Assembly: GCA_949358305.1 (NCBI GenBank)
Contig: OX442314.1
Span: forward strand, 57,669,369 to 57,733,368
Length of the DNA stretch: 64,000 nucleotides
Reading direction: 5' to 3'
Origin: Strigamia acuminata
Lineage: Eukaryota > Arthropoda > Chilopoda > Geophilomorpha > Linotaeniidae
In this document: piece after piece, positions 41,881 to 51,105 of the stretch
Layout: every line of letters starts with the position of its first letter
Position numbering within the stretch: the stretch's first letter is position 1
The notes under the pieces: model-generated
Told to the model about the DNA's origin: nothing
The model's input: only the letters and a program-made list of their open reading frames with translations
Database searches by the model: none
Position numbers and translations under genes: made by a program

Positions 41881-43615
41881 TGTGAGTGTTCGGACGGACG
41901 CCACGTGGTCAGGGGAGGGCCACGAGGCGCTGGACGCAACACACACGATTAAAACAACACACGAAATACACAAGAGACCAGTGTTGGGCACGGTACAGTA
42001 CCGGTAACGGCGGTACAGTAACGCCGGTACCGTTACTGTACCGGAGGCCTGTACCGCGTTACTTTTTCAGGATAGGGCGGGTAGCGGTACCCGTACCGCG
42101 TTACTTTCTGTGGAAAGAGCAAGTACCGGGTACCGGTACCGCGGTACATTTGGCGCCATGCAGTACCGGTACTCGGGAAAACGCGAGAAAACACGAGATT
42201 CTCGTGTTTTCTCCCGTTTTCCACTTTTTACACAATAGTGCTAAACTATAAAATGAAATAAAAATTAAAAAATATTTGTACATTTAGTTGTTTGTAACTG
42301 TTTAGTTGTTTGATGTTGGTCGTTTTTCTATTTCGACCAGTCCTCCATCATGAATTCATGATTTGCACAATCGAATCGACGTGTATCAAGTATCGTTTAT
42401 TTATTTAATTCGAAATGTGTTTAAAGCTACTAAGGCCAGGCCAGGCCAGTGTGTTCGGCCACGGCCACGAACAGCACGTTTTTGAATCGTTCTCGCTCCT
42501 CCGACGATACCGTTATGTAAAAAAGACAATATTAATATTCGACGATTAATTCATTTTAAATTTATTAATTATTACCTTGTACTGTACACATTTCAGATAA
42601 AAGCGGTTTAGAACATCCAATAACCGCTGAAAAATGGCAAATATATATATAAAACACCAAAATTTCGAACGATATTGAAGAATTAGAAAAGTAATAAAAT
42701 TAAAACTTAAAAAAAAACAATTGAAGGAGTCCCGGTGTATTGATAGGCCTAAGCCTCGCTCCAATTGTAGCCATGGAGATGATTGTTATTGTTTAATAAT
42801 AAAAAGAAGCGTAAGATACACTTTTTAACTTTATTATCGTGGAAAACGGGAGAAAACACGAAAATCTCGTGTTTTCTCGCGTTTTCTCGAGTAACGCGAG
42901 ATGTACCGCAAAATCCCGGTACCGGTACTGTACCGGGACCCTGCGGTACTTTTTTAGGACGCAGCAAGTACCGCGTACCGGTACCGCGTTACTTTTGGTG
43001 GGCGCAGAAAGTACCGGTACCGGTACCGCGGTACATTTTTCCCGTTGGCGCAAGTAACGATACCGGTACCGCGGTACGTGTTGGAAGTAACGTGCCCAAC
43101 ACTGCAAGAGACACAATATAGTTTAGTTATGGTTTTATTGGATTGTCTAGGGGTATGATGTACGTGTCCCAATAGTGTATTTCCCTAAGTGCGGCGGTTC
43201 CTTCGAACCGCCCCTAATCAGACAGCGTGGCACGACGGCCATCGGCCGCCATGACACGCGCGGTCGGTATTCGCTTTTGGGCCACGCCGCCGAAGTTACG
43301 GATAACGTCCGGCGGACGTGGCGCAACTGGACGCTCAGGTCCCGGCGGGCGACAGCGTCGCCACGCCGATGGTTTTAGTTATCTCAGTCGCCAGTTCGGA
43401 GGTGACCGCAACGCGACCGTTCACCTTGCTGGCAGTTCAACAACTCGGTTGTCCCTACGGGGACCAACCACTTCCAGAAGGGGCGACTTCCGGGGCCCAA
43501 TCACGCTTGACCAAAGGCCCGCAGCTCCACCTGGTTGCGGGGGACCGCAACAGGCTGCGCGAGAGACGAGAGGCGCCGGAGCTGCGCCAAGTGCATTGTC
43601 GTTGCAGTGAGTGAC
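41881..43615 (-). repeat. Divergent A-family LTR interrupted by a hAT element
   Basis: On the minus strand this is an LTR related to A: the TGTGAGTG end is at 41881, followed by the CCACGTGGTC box. After the inserted element (41979-43104) the LTR continues with GTCTAGGGGTATGATG, the poly(A)-side hairpin at 43193-43212 and the GC-rich body up to about 43612. The outer end does not show a clear CCGGTCACA, so the exact boundary is uncertain. No leader or primer-binding site adjoins 41881, so this is a solo or truncated LTR. Confidence 0.75.
41979..43104. mobile_element. Non-autonomous hAT foldback element
   Basis: 1126 bp with terminal inverted repeats CAGTGTTGGGCACG and CGTGCCCAACACTG and a perfect 8-bp target duplication, CAAGAGAC (41971-41978 and 43105-43112), the hallmark of hAT. 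Both arms are packed with overlapping GGTACC, CGGTAC and GTACCG motifs. They also carry an inner palindrome of GAGAAAACACGAGA type at about 42187-42216 and 42850-42880. No transposase ORF is present, so it must be mobilised in trans. Confidence 0.9.
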
Positions 43616-43749
43616 TAGTGTTCCTATTGGAGCAATGGTCAACTCATTGTTTCTACTGAGCATATATTCCAGTGCAAACCGGAAATAGCTCGCTCTTGTT
43701 TTTGTTTCTGATTTGTGATATTTACTTGAGCCCTTTTCTACGCTTCGCT

Positions 43750-44330
43750 TCATGCCAACATTCCGTTGCGGGAGTACTTTGATTAAATTCAGTACTCGAA
43801 CCCCTTTCCTGTTGAGACTTTAGATTCATTTCTACTGTTGGATTGATGGAACACATTGATTAAATTCTGTGTTGGTTGCACTTGGGGCAACAAAATGGAC
43901 AGGGTCTATTGAGAGATATTAGGTTCACCTCTAGTATTGGAATGATGGAGCACATTGATTAAATTCTGTGCTGATTGCACTTAGGGCCAATGAATTGACA
44001 GGGTCTTTTCTAATCAGTTATTTTTACAGTTTTCCAGATTTGACTATTAGATTATTAGTAATCTAATAAATCAAATCCCAACTTTCATGACCGGATTTAT
44101 TCGTAAATCCAACTTGAATTATAAGTCCTTTTGATGAGTCTTAGAACCAAGGCCAAATACACTTGTGACTTATTTTTATAAGTTACAAGTTGATACTTAC
44201 ACGGATCCAGAAGTTGATTGCTTTATGTGATAAGTTGGAAACCAATTTATCCGTACGCAATTATTTATTTAAAGTCTAACTTTGTGCAATTTACGTCTAG
44301 CACACAGCGGTTTGATTATTAGGTACTATA
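43750..44330 (+). repeat. Second hairpin-array region, possible LTR remnant
   Basis: Three hairpins have an invariant 12-nt apex, TTGATTAAATTC, and different complementary stems: GAGTACT/AGTACTC (43772-43797), AACACA/TGTGTT (43850-43873) and AGCACA/TGTGCT (43949-43972). The second and third are part of a roughly 100-bp tandem duplication that ends each time in GACAGGGTC. Further hairpins follow, including ATTAGATTA/TAATCTAAT near 44046 and a 13-bp stem near 44160. The layout copies that of the element B LTR array. Confidence 0.7.
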
Positions 44331-44645
44331 GACATAGAAGAAGAAAGTTCTAAAGAACCATTAGAATTGACAGGATATATTTGCTAGATGAGATTTTTAA
44401 TTTTATGTTATCGGTCCTAGCAGTCGCTGTCTGCTTAACCAAGTTAGCACAGTGGCAAAGTGTGACTTTATCTCATCAAATTGACAGATTCAGTCAAGCC
44501 AACCATCTAATACGACCCACCAAAGCTCATCAGAATTACTCCATCTGTTAAGATTGGGACAGCAGGCTGACAAATTTGGTGTGCAATTAGAGATACCATT
44601 GAGTACTTTCACTTGAGACTCAACCACTCCTGACCGAAGCAATTT

Positions 44646-45017
44646 GTGAAGCGTGCCATCCAACTTCTTGGCGTTGCGGCACCAGATCCACAACCACAAT
44701 TTTTCAGCTGTTCTGAACTTTTCTATAAATGTGCAAAAGATCAAGCCACAAAACAAATACACGACCATACAATGCACCACGGAAGGAAGACCTCGTTGCC
44801 CTTCTTTGATATGTTAGGGTCACAGACAATCTACAATTATGCGATTTCAATTCAGAGTTTCTTTTATTTTGTGGATGCAAACCCCACATTTGCAGTCACA
44901 ATGAGTGAAGCCTCTCCAAACCCCTTTTCAGAACCATGCTTGCAAGAAGTCTTGCAGCACAGCATCCCAGCTACCCCTTATCAGGTGTTTATATCAACCC
45001 ATTCTGCCCTTCATTAA
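44646..45017 (+). CDS. Hypothetical ORF, unrecognised
   Basis: The frame is open for 123 codons (CSELFYKCAKDQATKQIHDH, later SFFYFVDANPTFAV). Composition is protein-like but I recognise no family. Surrounding DNA from 44490 to 45560 contains further short open segments that may be pieces of the same decayed gene, for example 44905-45180 and 45554-45745. Confidence 0.25.
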   Translation: MKRAIQLLGVAAPDPQPQFFSCSELFYKCAKDQATKQIHDHTMHHGRKTSLPFFDMLGSQTIYNYAISIQSFFYFVDANPTFAVTMSEASPNPFSEPCLQEVLQHSIPATPYQVFISTHSALH

Positions 45018-45692
45018 TTATTCTCGTCACAAGTTGCGTCCAAGACAGGATTATGCTAATGCCCACTCAGCAAAAAGTCAAGCAGTATCAGTGATGCCTT
45101 TTGCAGTAAAACCTTCTGCAGTGAAAATAAGAATAGAGAAATTAGTCTTAAGAAAAAACATGAATATTATTATCAGGTAAGCACACATATTTAATTTTAG
45201 AATCAGTATTTCAATTTCTTTTCTATGTATGCAGGTACTTAGGACGAATGGCAGCAACTCACAGACAATGGTGAGATTTTTGCATCTACACTGGAACAGA
45301 ATTATTCTTGCCAAAACTAAGTGATGCTCAGCATTACTTGTAGAAAATTCTGATCAACTAATTGACTTAGTCTTCAAAGAGTATTTTATATTTTATATTA
45401 GAAAATAAATGGAATATTTTTTTCCCTAATTTTAGGTTGTTGTGGCAGTAGTCACACCTTTGATGGCACAAGTTTCTGAAATGGTTGAAGCTGGAGGGGT
45501 AGACAGTTATCTGCAAAGCTCCTGAACATTCACAACCATTTCGAAAAGAAATAATGCTTACGGGCACTAGGTGCAACGCTGTTTACAGCTGGAAAAATTC
45601 AAGCTACTCTCTTCTCCCCCATCATTCCACTCCCTCCTTCCCCAAGGGGTCAGTCTACCTCGCAACGAGGGGTGGCCAGGGGCTAGAGAGCA

Positions 45693-45983
45693 GTGTGTGG
45701 AGTGACGTGGGTGACAAAGCTACCTTGCTTATCAAGTGGAGATGAGTCGGACCCTATTAAATCTTCTGTCAAGGAAAGAAACCAAGCAAAATCCAAACAA
45801 AACACACAACATCCAATAAGTAATAAGCTTATGTCTAAAACAAATAAAAATCAATTTCCTTTTCAGAATGAACAAACAACTGGAAAACAGTTTAATAGGA
45901 AACCACAAAATATATTAGAGAAAACTGAAATAATAAATTTAGAAAATTTATTTTCAAAAATTTGTAAAGTTTTAAATTTATAA
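45693..45983 (+). CDS. Hypothetical Lys/Asn/Gln-rich ORF
   Basis: 96 residues beginning in a segment that reads LPCLSSGDESD and continuing with a highly polar stretch (KERNQAKSKQNTQH) to IINLENLFSKICKVLNL. The DNA for the first segment (about 36 bp, CTACCTTGCTTATCAAGTGG core) recurs at 45998-46034, just after this ORF. This suggests a local duplication or two exons of repetitive origin. No family recognised. Confidence 0.25.
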   Translation: MCGVTWVTKLPCLSSGDESDPIKSSVKERNQAKSKQNTQHPISNKLMSKTNKNQFPFQNEQTTGKQFNRKPQNILEKTEIINLENLFSKICKVLNL

Positions 45984-46249
45984 CTTTTCCGGGATGTCAG
46001 CTACCTTGCTTATCAAGTGGAGAGGAGTCGGATGAGCTAGAGTACAATGCCACGAAGTCAGTTAAGAAAAGTGAAATCGGGGGTGTGCATTCAAATCGAT
46101 TTTGTGGCTTTTGCAGAATATCCAAATATTACTTTACCTTGATAAGTTAAGTTAGTTTTTGTTAGAAATTTTGTTAGAATTTTGTTCCAATCTTTACACC
46201 ATTTCACTCTCAGGCTAATCTTCTGTTCGAACCTTTAGCTTTTTCAAAA

Positions 46250-46869
46250 ATGTCTAATGTGCAGTGGAATTTGATCCTGATTGACCTAATCGAGATCATT
46301 GACATTTCTTCAGGCGATGAGGCCATCGAGGTGGTTGAAGGGCAGCAGTCGGACTCAAGACTCCGATGATGGGACAATGGTTGTTATACAACCAATAAGA
46401 AAGCGTCCTCGAGATAGTTTCAGACACGAATGCACATGGTAAATAACTAATTTGTAAGGTATATGAGATTGTAGTTTAAATTTCATTTTTAATTAACAGT
46501 TCAAAGGAATTGATCCTTATACATTTGTTTTAAATGGTTATCCGCATCTGTCGTATGTGGATCTACTCACGCTTTTGCGTGCCCGTTTTTGTGCCATTCA
46601 GGCAAGAGTGGTGGTGGGAAGAGAGTTGGATGCGATCATCCAGCGCTTGGTGGACGACAACCAGGCGCGTGATGTCGTGATAGCAAATGATCCTGTTGCA
46701 AAGGATTTCTGCCGGAGACTACCTAGACCATGTGCAGCATTTTGTAGCGTTGTCGCTATTGTGCCGAAGTTTAGTTACGCGACCCTATCCTCCAATGGAT
46801 GGAGATGACCAGATGGAGCTGGGACATATGATCCCAAATGCAGTTCGGTTATTACCAATGCAATTATAA
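46250..46869 (+). pseudogene. GYPH-motif small protein, copy 1 (decayed)
   Basis: Related to the gene at 49977-50528. ATG 46250 begins an acidic segment (WNLILIDLIEIIDISSGDEA) that breaks by a one-base shift near 46350; the other frame continues DSDDGTMVVIQPI. A likely intron (46439-46499, GTAAAT to ACAG) leads to FVLNGYPHLSYVDLLTLLRA. After 46700 another frame carries the shared C-terminus PPMDGDDQ, with stop at 46867-46869. The 100 bp upstream of the ATG (TTAGTTTTTGTTAGA, then ATTTTGTTAGAATTTT) also match copy 2, so the promoter was duplicated with the gene. Confidence 0.6.
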
Positions 46870-47167
46870 TTTAAATAAATGAATAAATATTAAAACTAAA
46901 ATCTTATACTCGTATCCTTACAACATGATCTTGTCTTATCGTATTCTCTCACTGTGTGAGTGTAGTTTTTAAATTGATAAGGTTAGATTTAATAATTTGA
47001 CTTTTTTTCAGAGTTTTGCTTATGAAGTTAAGATTAAATTGTCCATTTAAACATTTAGCTTACAGATTTGACATTTTGAGATCGATTATAGAAAGAAATT
47101 TCTGCAAAATGTTAAGACATTATGTGTGATTCCTTTAAACAGCTAGTATTGGCCTGACAGGGAATCG

Positions 47168-47509
47168 CTAAAAACAACCATGCCTTCTTATTTCTGGTCT
47201 GCTTTTGAAGACCAGGTGTCTGTAATAATCGATTGGTGAGATTTTTATCAATAGGCCAAGTAACAACATGGTGCTCTTATACACACCATAACACTGTAAA
47301 ATAATCCACAACAGGTCAAGAATGCAAAAATGACCCGGACGCAGTGCCAACACAAAAAAGGTCACACCAAAAATATGGATTATCAAATATCTGCGGCTAA
47401 GCACAACAGGTATCTCGAATTTTTCAATCACAGCAGACGCCCCATTCAGAAGGATTAAGGAAACCAAGAGTGTGAAAACACACTTGATTTGTAGTTTAAG
47501 TTTAGGCAT
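47168..47509 (-). CDS. Hypothetical hydrophobic ORF
   Basis: 113 residues with two or three membrane-like segments (CVFTLLVSLILLNGASAV, IHIFGVTFFVLAL). It lies in AT-rich DNA, which produces hydrophobic codons by chance, and no family is recognised. A fragment of a multipass chemoreceptor-like protein is conceivable but unsupported. Confidence 0.2.
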   Translation of the reverse strand: MPKLKLQIKCVFTLLVSLILLNGASAVIEKFEIPVVLSRRYLIIHIFGVTFFVLALRPGHFCILDLLWIILQCYGVYKSTMLLLGLLIKISPIDYYRHLVFKSRPEIRRHGCF

Positions 47510-47639
47510 GTTTAATTAAACTCAATTTTGGTTTAAATAATTTTTGTGGGAATTATTGAATGTATTATTCACGTGTACGTTTATTTCTGACTAGTACGTA
47601 AATTCTTCCAGAAATAAAATGAGGTTCTTCTAGCATCAT

Positions 47640-48050
47640 GAGTGTTGGAAATAGCAAATTCGAATGAACCATTAAAAATATAGAAAACCAAATACGAAAA
47701 AGTATTTTTCTCAACATTTCTCGTAAGAAATAGTCAGCAAAAATAAAGTTCCAGCACAAATATGTAAAATCTTCAAAAAATGTAAACGCTACATTCATGT
47801 AGGAATGCAGTCTTACAATACGGTCATGTAAATGCCACAATCATGGAGGAATGTGGGCTAACAATACAATGAGAATTGTAAATGCCACATTCCTTCTCGA
47901 ATGCGGGCTTACAATACAACTATGGTAGGTGATGTGTCAGAAATTTTCAAATGACCAGAGCTCTCTTCTGGTTTCACCGAGACAAGTCATGTGCTCAGTT
48001 TATCCAGGGGTGACCACGTGGAGGTAGAGAGTTGGATTTTACACCCCCGC
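47640..48050 (+). repeat. Hairpin-rich dispersed repeat, copy 3
   Basis: Subfamily with an extra 5' part (GTGTTGGAAATAGC, then AATAAAGTTCCAGCACAAA). Three hairpin units follow: TGCTACATTCATGTAGGAATGCA, then one with TGTGGGC, then GTAAATGCCACATTC...GAATGCGGGCTTAC. After these come CAGAGCTCTC and a terminal stem, GGGGTG (48007-48012) facing CACCCC (48042-48047). The same subfamily is at 55370-55795. Confidence 0.75.
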
Positions 48051-49065
48051 AAACAAATCTATTCATGGCTTTGAACAGTTATATCCACCGTCTTTTGTAA
48101 GAATGTGAAGTTGGACATGCTCCTTACGAGACCTAGAAATATCAGATTTGTTTATTTCAATTTTTCAGTTTTCAGAAAAAAGTAAAAACTAGAATTTTCT
48201 TTCCCGAAATTAAAATGCTAAAAATTCAATACATACCAATTTTGTTTTTCTATTCGATGTGGTTGGCGTAAAAGATCAATTTCAAGAAGATTCGCATTTT
48301 CACTTTCAGGAAGAACTGTGACGAGATCAAGTCCGGTGATGGATGACGCTTGCCATCGGACTTGGTGGCCCTCCAGATTTAGTAAAACACGGCAGCCGAA
48401 CCGCGTGTTGAAAACAGATCACAGAATTGAAATAACTAAATTCTAAACCAATTCAGTTAGATTAAATTCCCAACTGGTTCATGCCATAACTCCTAATTAT
48501 GCATGAACATGGATACTTCTTCTAGAATTGTTGTAACTGAAGATTAGCCATTACTCGATCGAAATGGTTACACAAGTTGTGGCGGTGCAGAGAAGCCAAC
48601 CGTATGCCTCGGATCCCATTAACTACCATTACACTCCTTTTAGAACCAAATACCGGAACCAAGATGACAATCAACCGATTTAGACGACATCTTTCATCGT
48701 CTGGGTTTGGAAAGCCATTTATCCTTGATCCCAGATGGAAGAAACAAAATGATACTCCAGTACTATTTTAGCCATTACGTAATATATAGTTTAATTCATA
48801 TTAATTGGCCCTTTGTCGGCATAGTTATTGTTTAATATTCTCAACCTATTAATAAATGTTATATGATTTGATAATTCCACTAACTAATTTATTTTACCTA
48901 AACTCACAAGTTCACTCGCCCAATCTATCTCGCGCGTCAAAGCGTCATAGTCACATGTTCATTTTATTTTCTAATTTTAGAGCATTTTTACGACTAAATT
49001 TCGTCCGTTTCCACAATTCAAGCAACATCAAAACGGGTTATTTACGCGATTTCAAGAAAAAAATA

Positions 49066-49849
49066 ATGAAAACTAGCGACAAATTTAAAGAAATTGGATA
49101 CCACGAGGTGTTTTCCACGAATTTATTTACATCCCAATGTCCCACCACTAAAAAACGATTTTTTTCTCGTTTTGAGGACGTCCACAAGTATTATTTAGCA
49201 TTTAAAGAGTCGCTACAGCAGGAAATTGAACGAAGATTGCTAAACGACAGGACCATCGAAGACCTAACGAACTTCGAAATGGTTGAAAATAGATGTCCGC
49301 CGCGCACCCTTTCCCTAACCAACAGCGTCAACTCCAAAACGCAAACTTACAGCGAATTGGGCATCAATATTCCCAAGGAAATTCAAACAAAATTCGAAGC
49401 CAAAGACCCAGTGTCAAACAAACAATGTATTTGCAGGAATTTTGGCGCCAAATTCGAAATGAATTCTTTCATCAAATCTGCATTCGAGTTCCCGTGCAAT
49501 CAAAGTGTCAATCTCGCCAAGCGATTTTCCCGCATCCTAGGGTAAATAATTGCATTGCAAAAAATTTTTTTTATGAAATTAATTAATTTTGTCAGAATTC
49601 TCATCGTTCATCTGCGCTATTGGATCGTAGAAAAGAATTCGTCCGAAATTAACGTGCTTGAAAAGCTAAATTTGAAGCGTTTTTGCACGGATAGTGTTTC
49701 GGACAGGTGCGAATATCAACTACAAGGAGTGATTGAACACTTGGTGAGTATTGTTCTTTTCTGGTCAGCTTAGCTTTTGTGGTTAGATTTGTTAATTTCA
49801 TTAGGAAGTGTTACCAGATCTTTGTGGATCAGCCACTAAGTCTTTGTGA
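49066..49849 (+). CDS. Three-exon gene of unknown function
   Basis: Exons 49066-49541, 49596-49743 and 49805-49849 join in frame with short GT-AG introns of 54 and 61 bp. The frame is open upstream to 48856, but ATG 49066 (MKTSDKFKEIGYHEVF) is the better start; the product is then about 222 residues. It is basic, with a Cys-containing middle (NKQCICRNFGAKFEM) and a C-terminal block LRYWIVEKNSSEINVLEKLN. No family recognised. Clean splice phases argue for a real, conserved coding gene. It lies directly upstream of the GYPH gene in the same orientation. Confidence 0.5.
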
Positions 49850-49976
49850 GAGAATATTTAAATACTATTTCAGCTTTTTTTTATAAGATAAGTTAGTTTT
49901 TGTTAGACATTTTGTTAGAATTTTTTTCCAATCTATCAACCATTTCTTCTTTTCCTTCTTCCTTTAGCTAAAAAAA

Positions 49977-50528
49977 ATGTCGTGGAATTTAATTCCAATT
50001 GACCTCGTAGAGGTTATTGATATTACCTCCGATGAGGAAGCCGTCGAGGTCATTCAAGTGCCATCAGACGATGAGGCCATCGTGGCCGCTGAAGTTCCGT
50101 CGGAGTCGGACTCTGACGATGACGATGAGCCTATGGTTATTATACAACCAATTAACGAGGTTCCCTTCCGAGGCTTTCCGCCTGAAGTCGATCCAGAACA
50201 ATTCGTTTTGAACGGATACCCACATTTAAGTTATGTGGACCTCTGTATGCTTTTGCGAGCCCGCTTTTGTGCCATCCAGGCCAGAGCGGTGAGGGCGGGA
50301 TTGGATGACATAGTTCAGCGCTTCGTCAATAACGATCCGGCGCTTGACTTAATTATGGAGCAGAGAGACTTTATGTAAGGACGTATTGCATTAGATCATT
50401 ATTTGCAATTAACAATTATGTGTCGCAGACAAGTGACGAGATCCCATCCTCCGATGGATGGAGATGATCAGTTGATTTTGAGACATATTATCCCTAATGT
50501 ATTGCTTTTGCCAATTCCATTGCCTTAA
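49977..50528 (+). CDS. GYPH-motif acidic small protein, copy 2 (intact)
   Basis: Exon 1 49977-50374, intron 50375-50428 (GTAAGG to CGCAG), exon 2 50429-50528, stop TAA at 50526; about 165 residues. The N-terminus is very acidic (SDEEAVEVIQVPSDDEA, then SESDSDDDDE). A core follows, FVLNGYPHLSYVDLCMLLRA, then helices, then PPMDGDDQ and a hydrophobic tail (IPNVLLLPIPLP). Copy 1 at 46250 and the start of the transposase-linked ORF at 51106 share the F-L-N/D-GYPH core. No known family is recognised. The acidic start could be a transcription-activation or protein-contact region; this is a guess. Confidence 0.55.
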
Positions 50529-51105
50529 ATTGTTATTGTATTAAATAATAAATAAATATTTCATAAAAACTAAAAAATATCTCATTGTATTGCAATTATC
50601 GTATTCTAAAGCTGTTTTGCAGTGTGGTTTTTTGACCCCTTCCTCCTGTGGATAGACATTGGATTAGGCCAGGATTAATGATCCTTAATGTCCTTATGTA
50701 TTGGTGTTTTATAGTTATCTGAGTAGTTTTTATATTGTTAAGGTTAGACTCTTCTATATTTAAAAGTTTGACATCTTTTTTTTCAGTTGTGTCCGTGTTA
50801 GCAGATCTTAAGCTACGGTAAGTATACTTAGTAAGTATACTTTTTGGTTTTGTGTTTGTTTTTATTGAAAGTGTTTGTTTTTGAATAAACTTTTTGGTTT
50901 GGTTTTGTTTTGTTTTGGTTTTATAATAAAAACACTAAATAACGTCATGCCAGGACAAAAGCGCAAGCGTGGAGGGTGTTGCCTTGGATGGCGATATTGT
51001 TTCAATTCGTCATCGACGGTTTGAGAAGGGCGAGCTATTGTCGGACGAGGCATATGACTCGTCCAAGAGTGTCTCTAAGTAGATGAAGCAACAATCAATG
51101 AAGAA

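Noticed and set aside
47565-47840. Minus-strand hydrophobic ORF
   Set aside because: It runs through the hairpin repeat and AT-rich DNA, so the hydrophobic composition is expected by chance.
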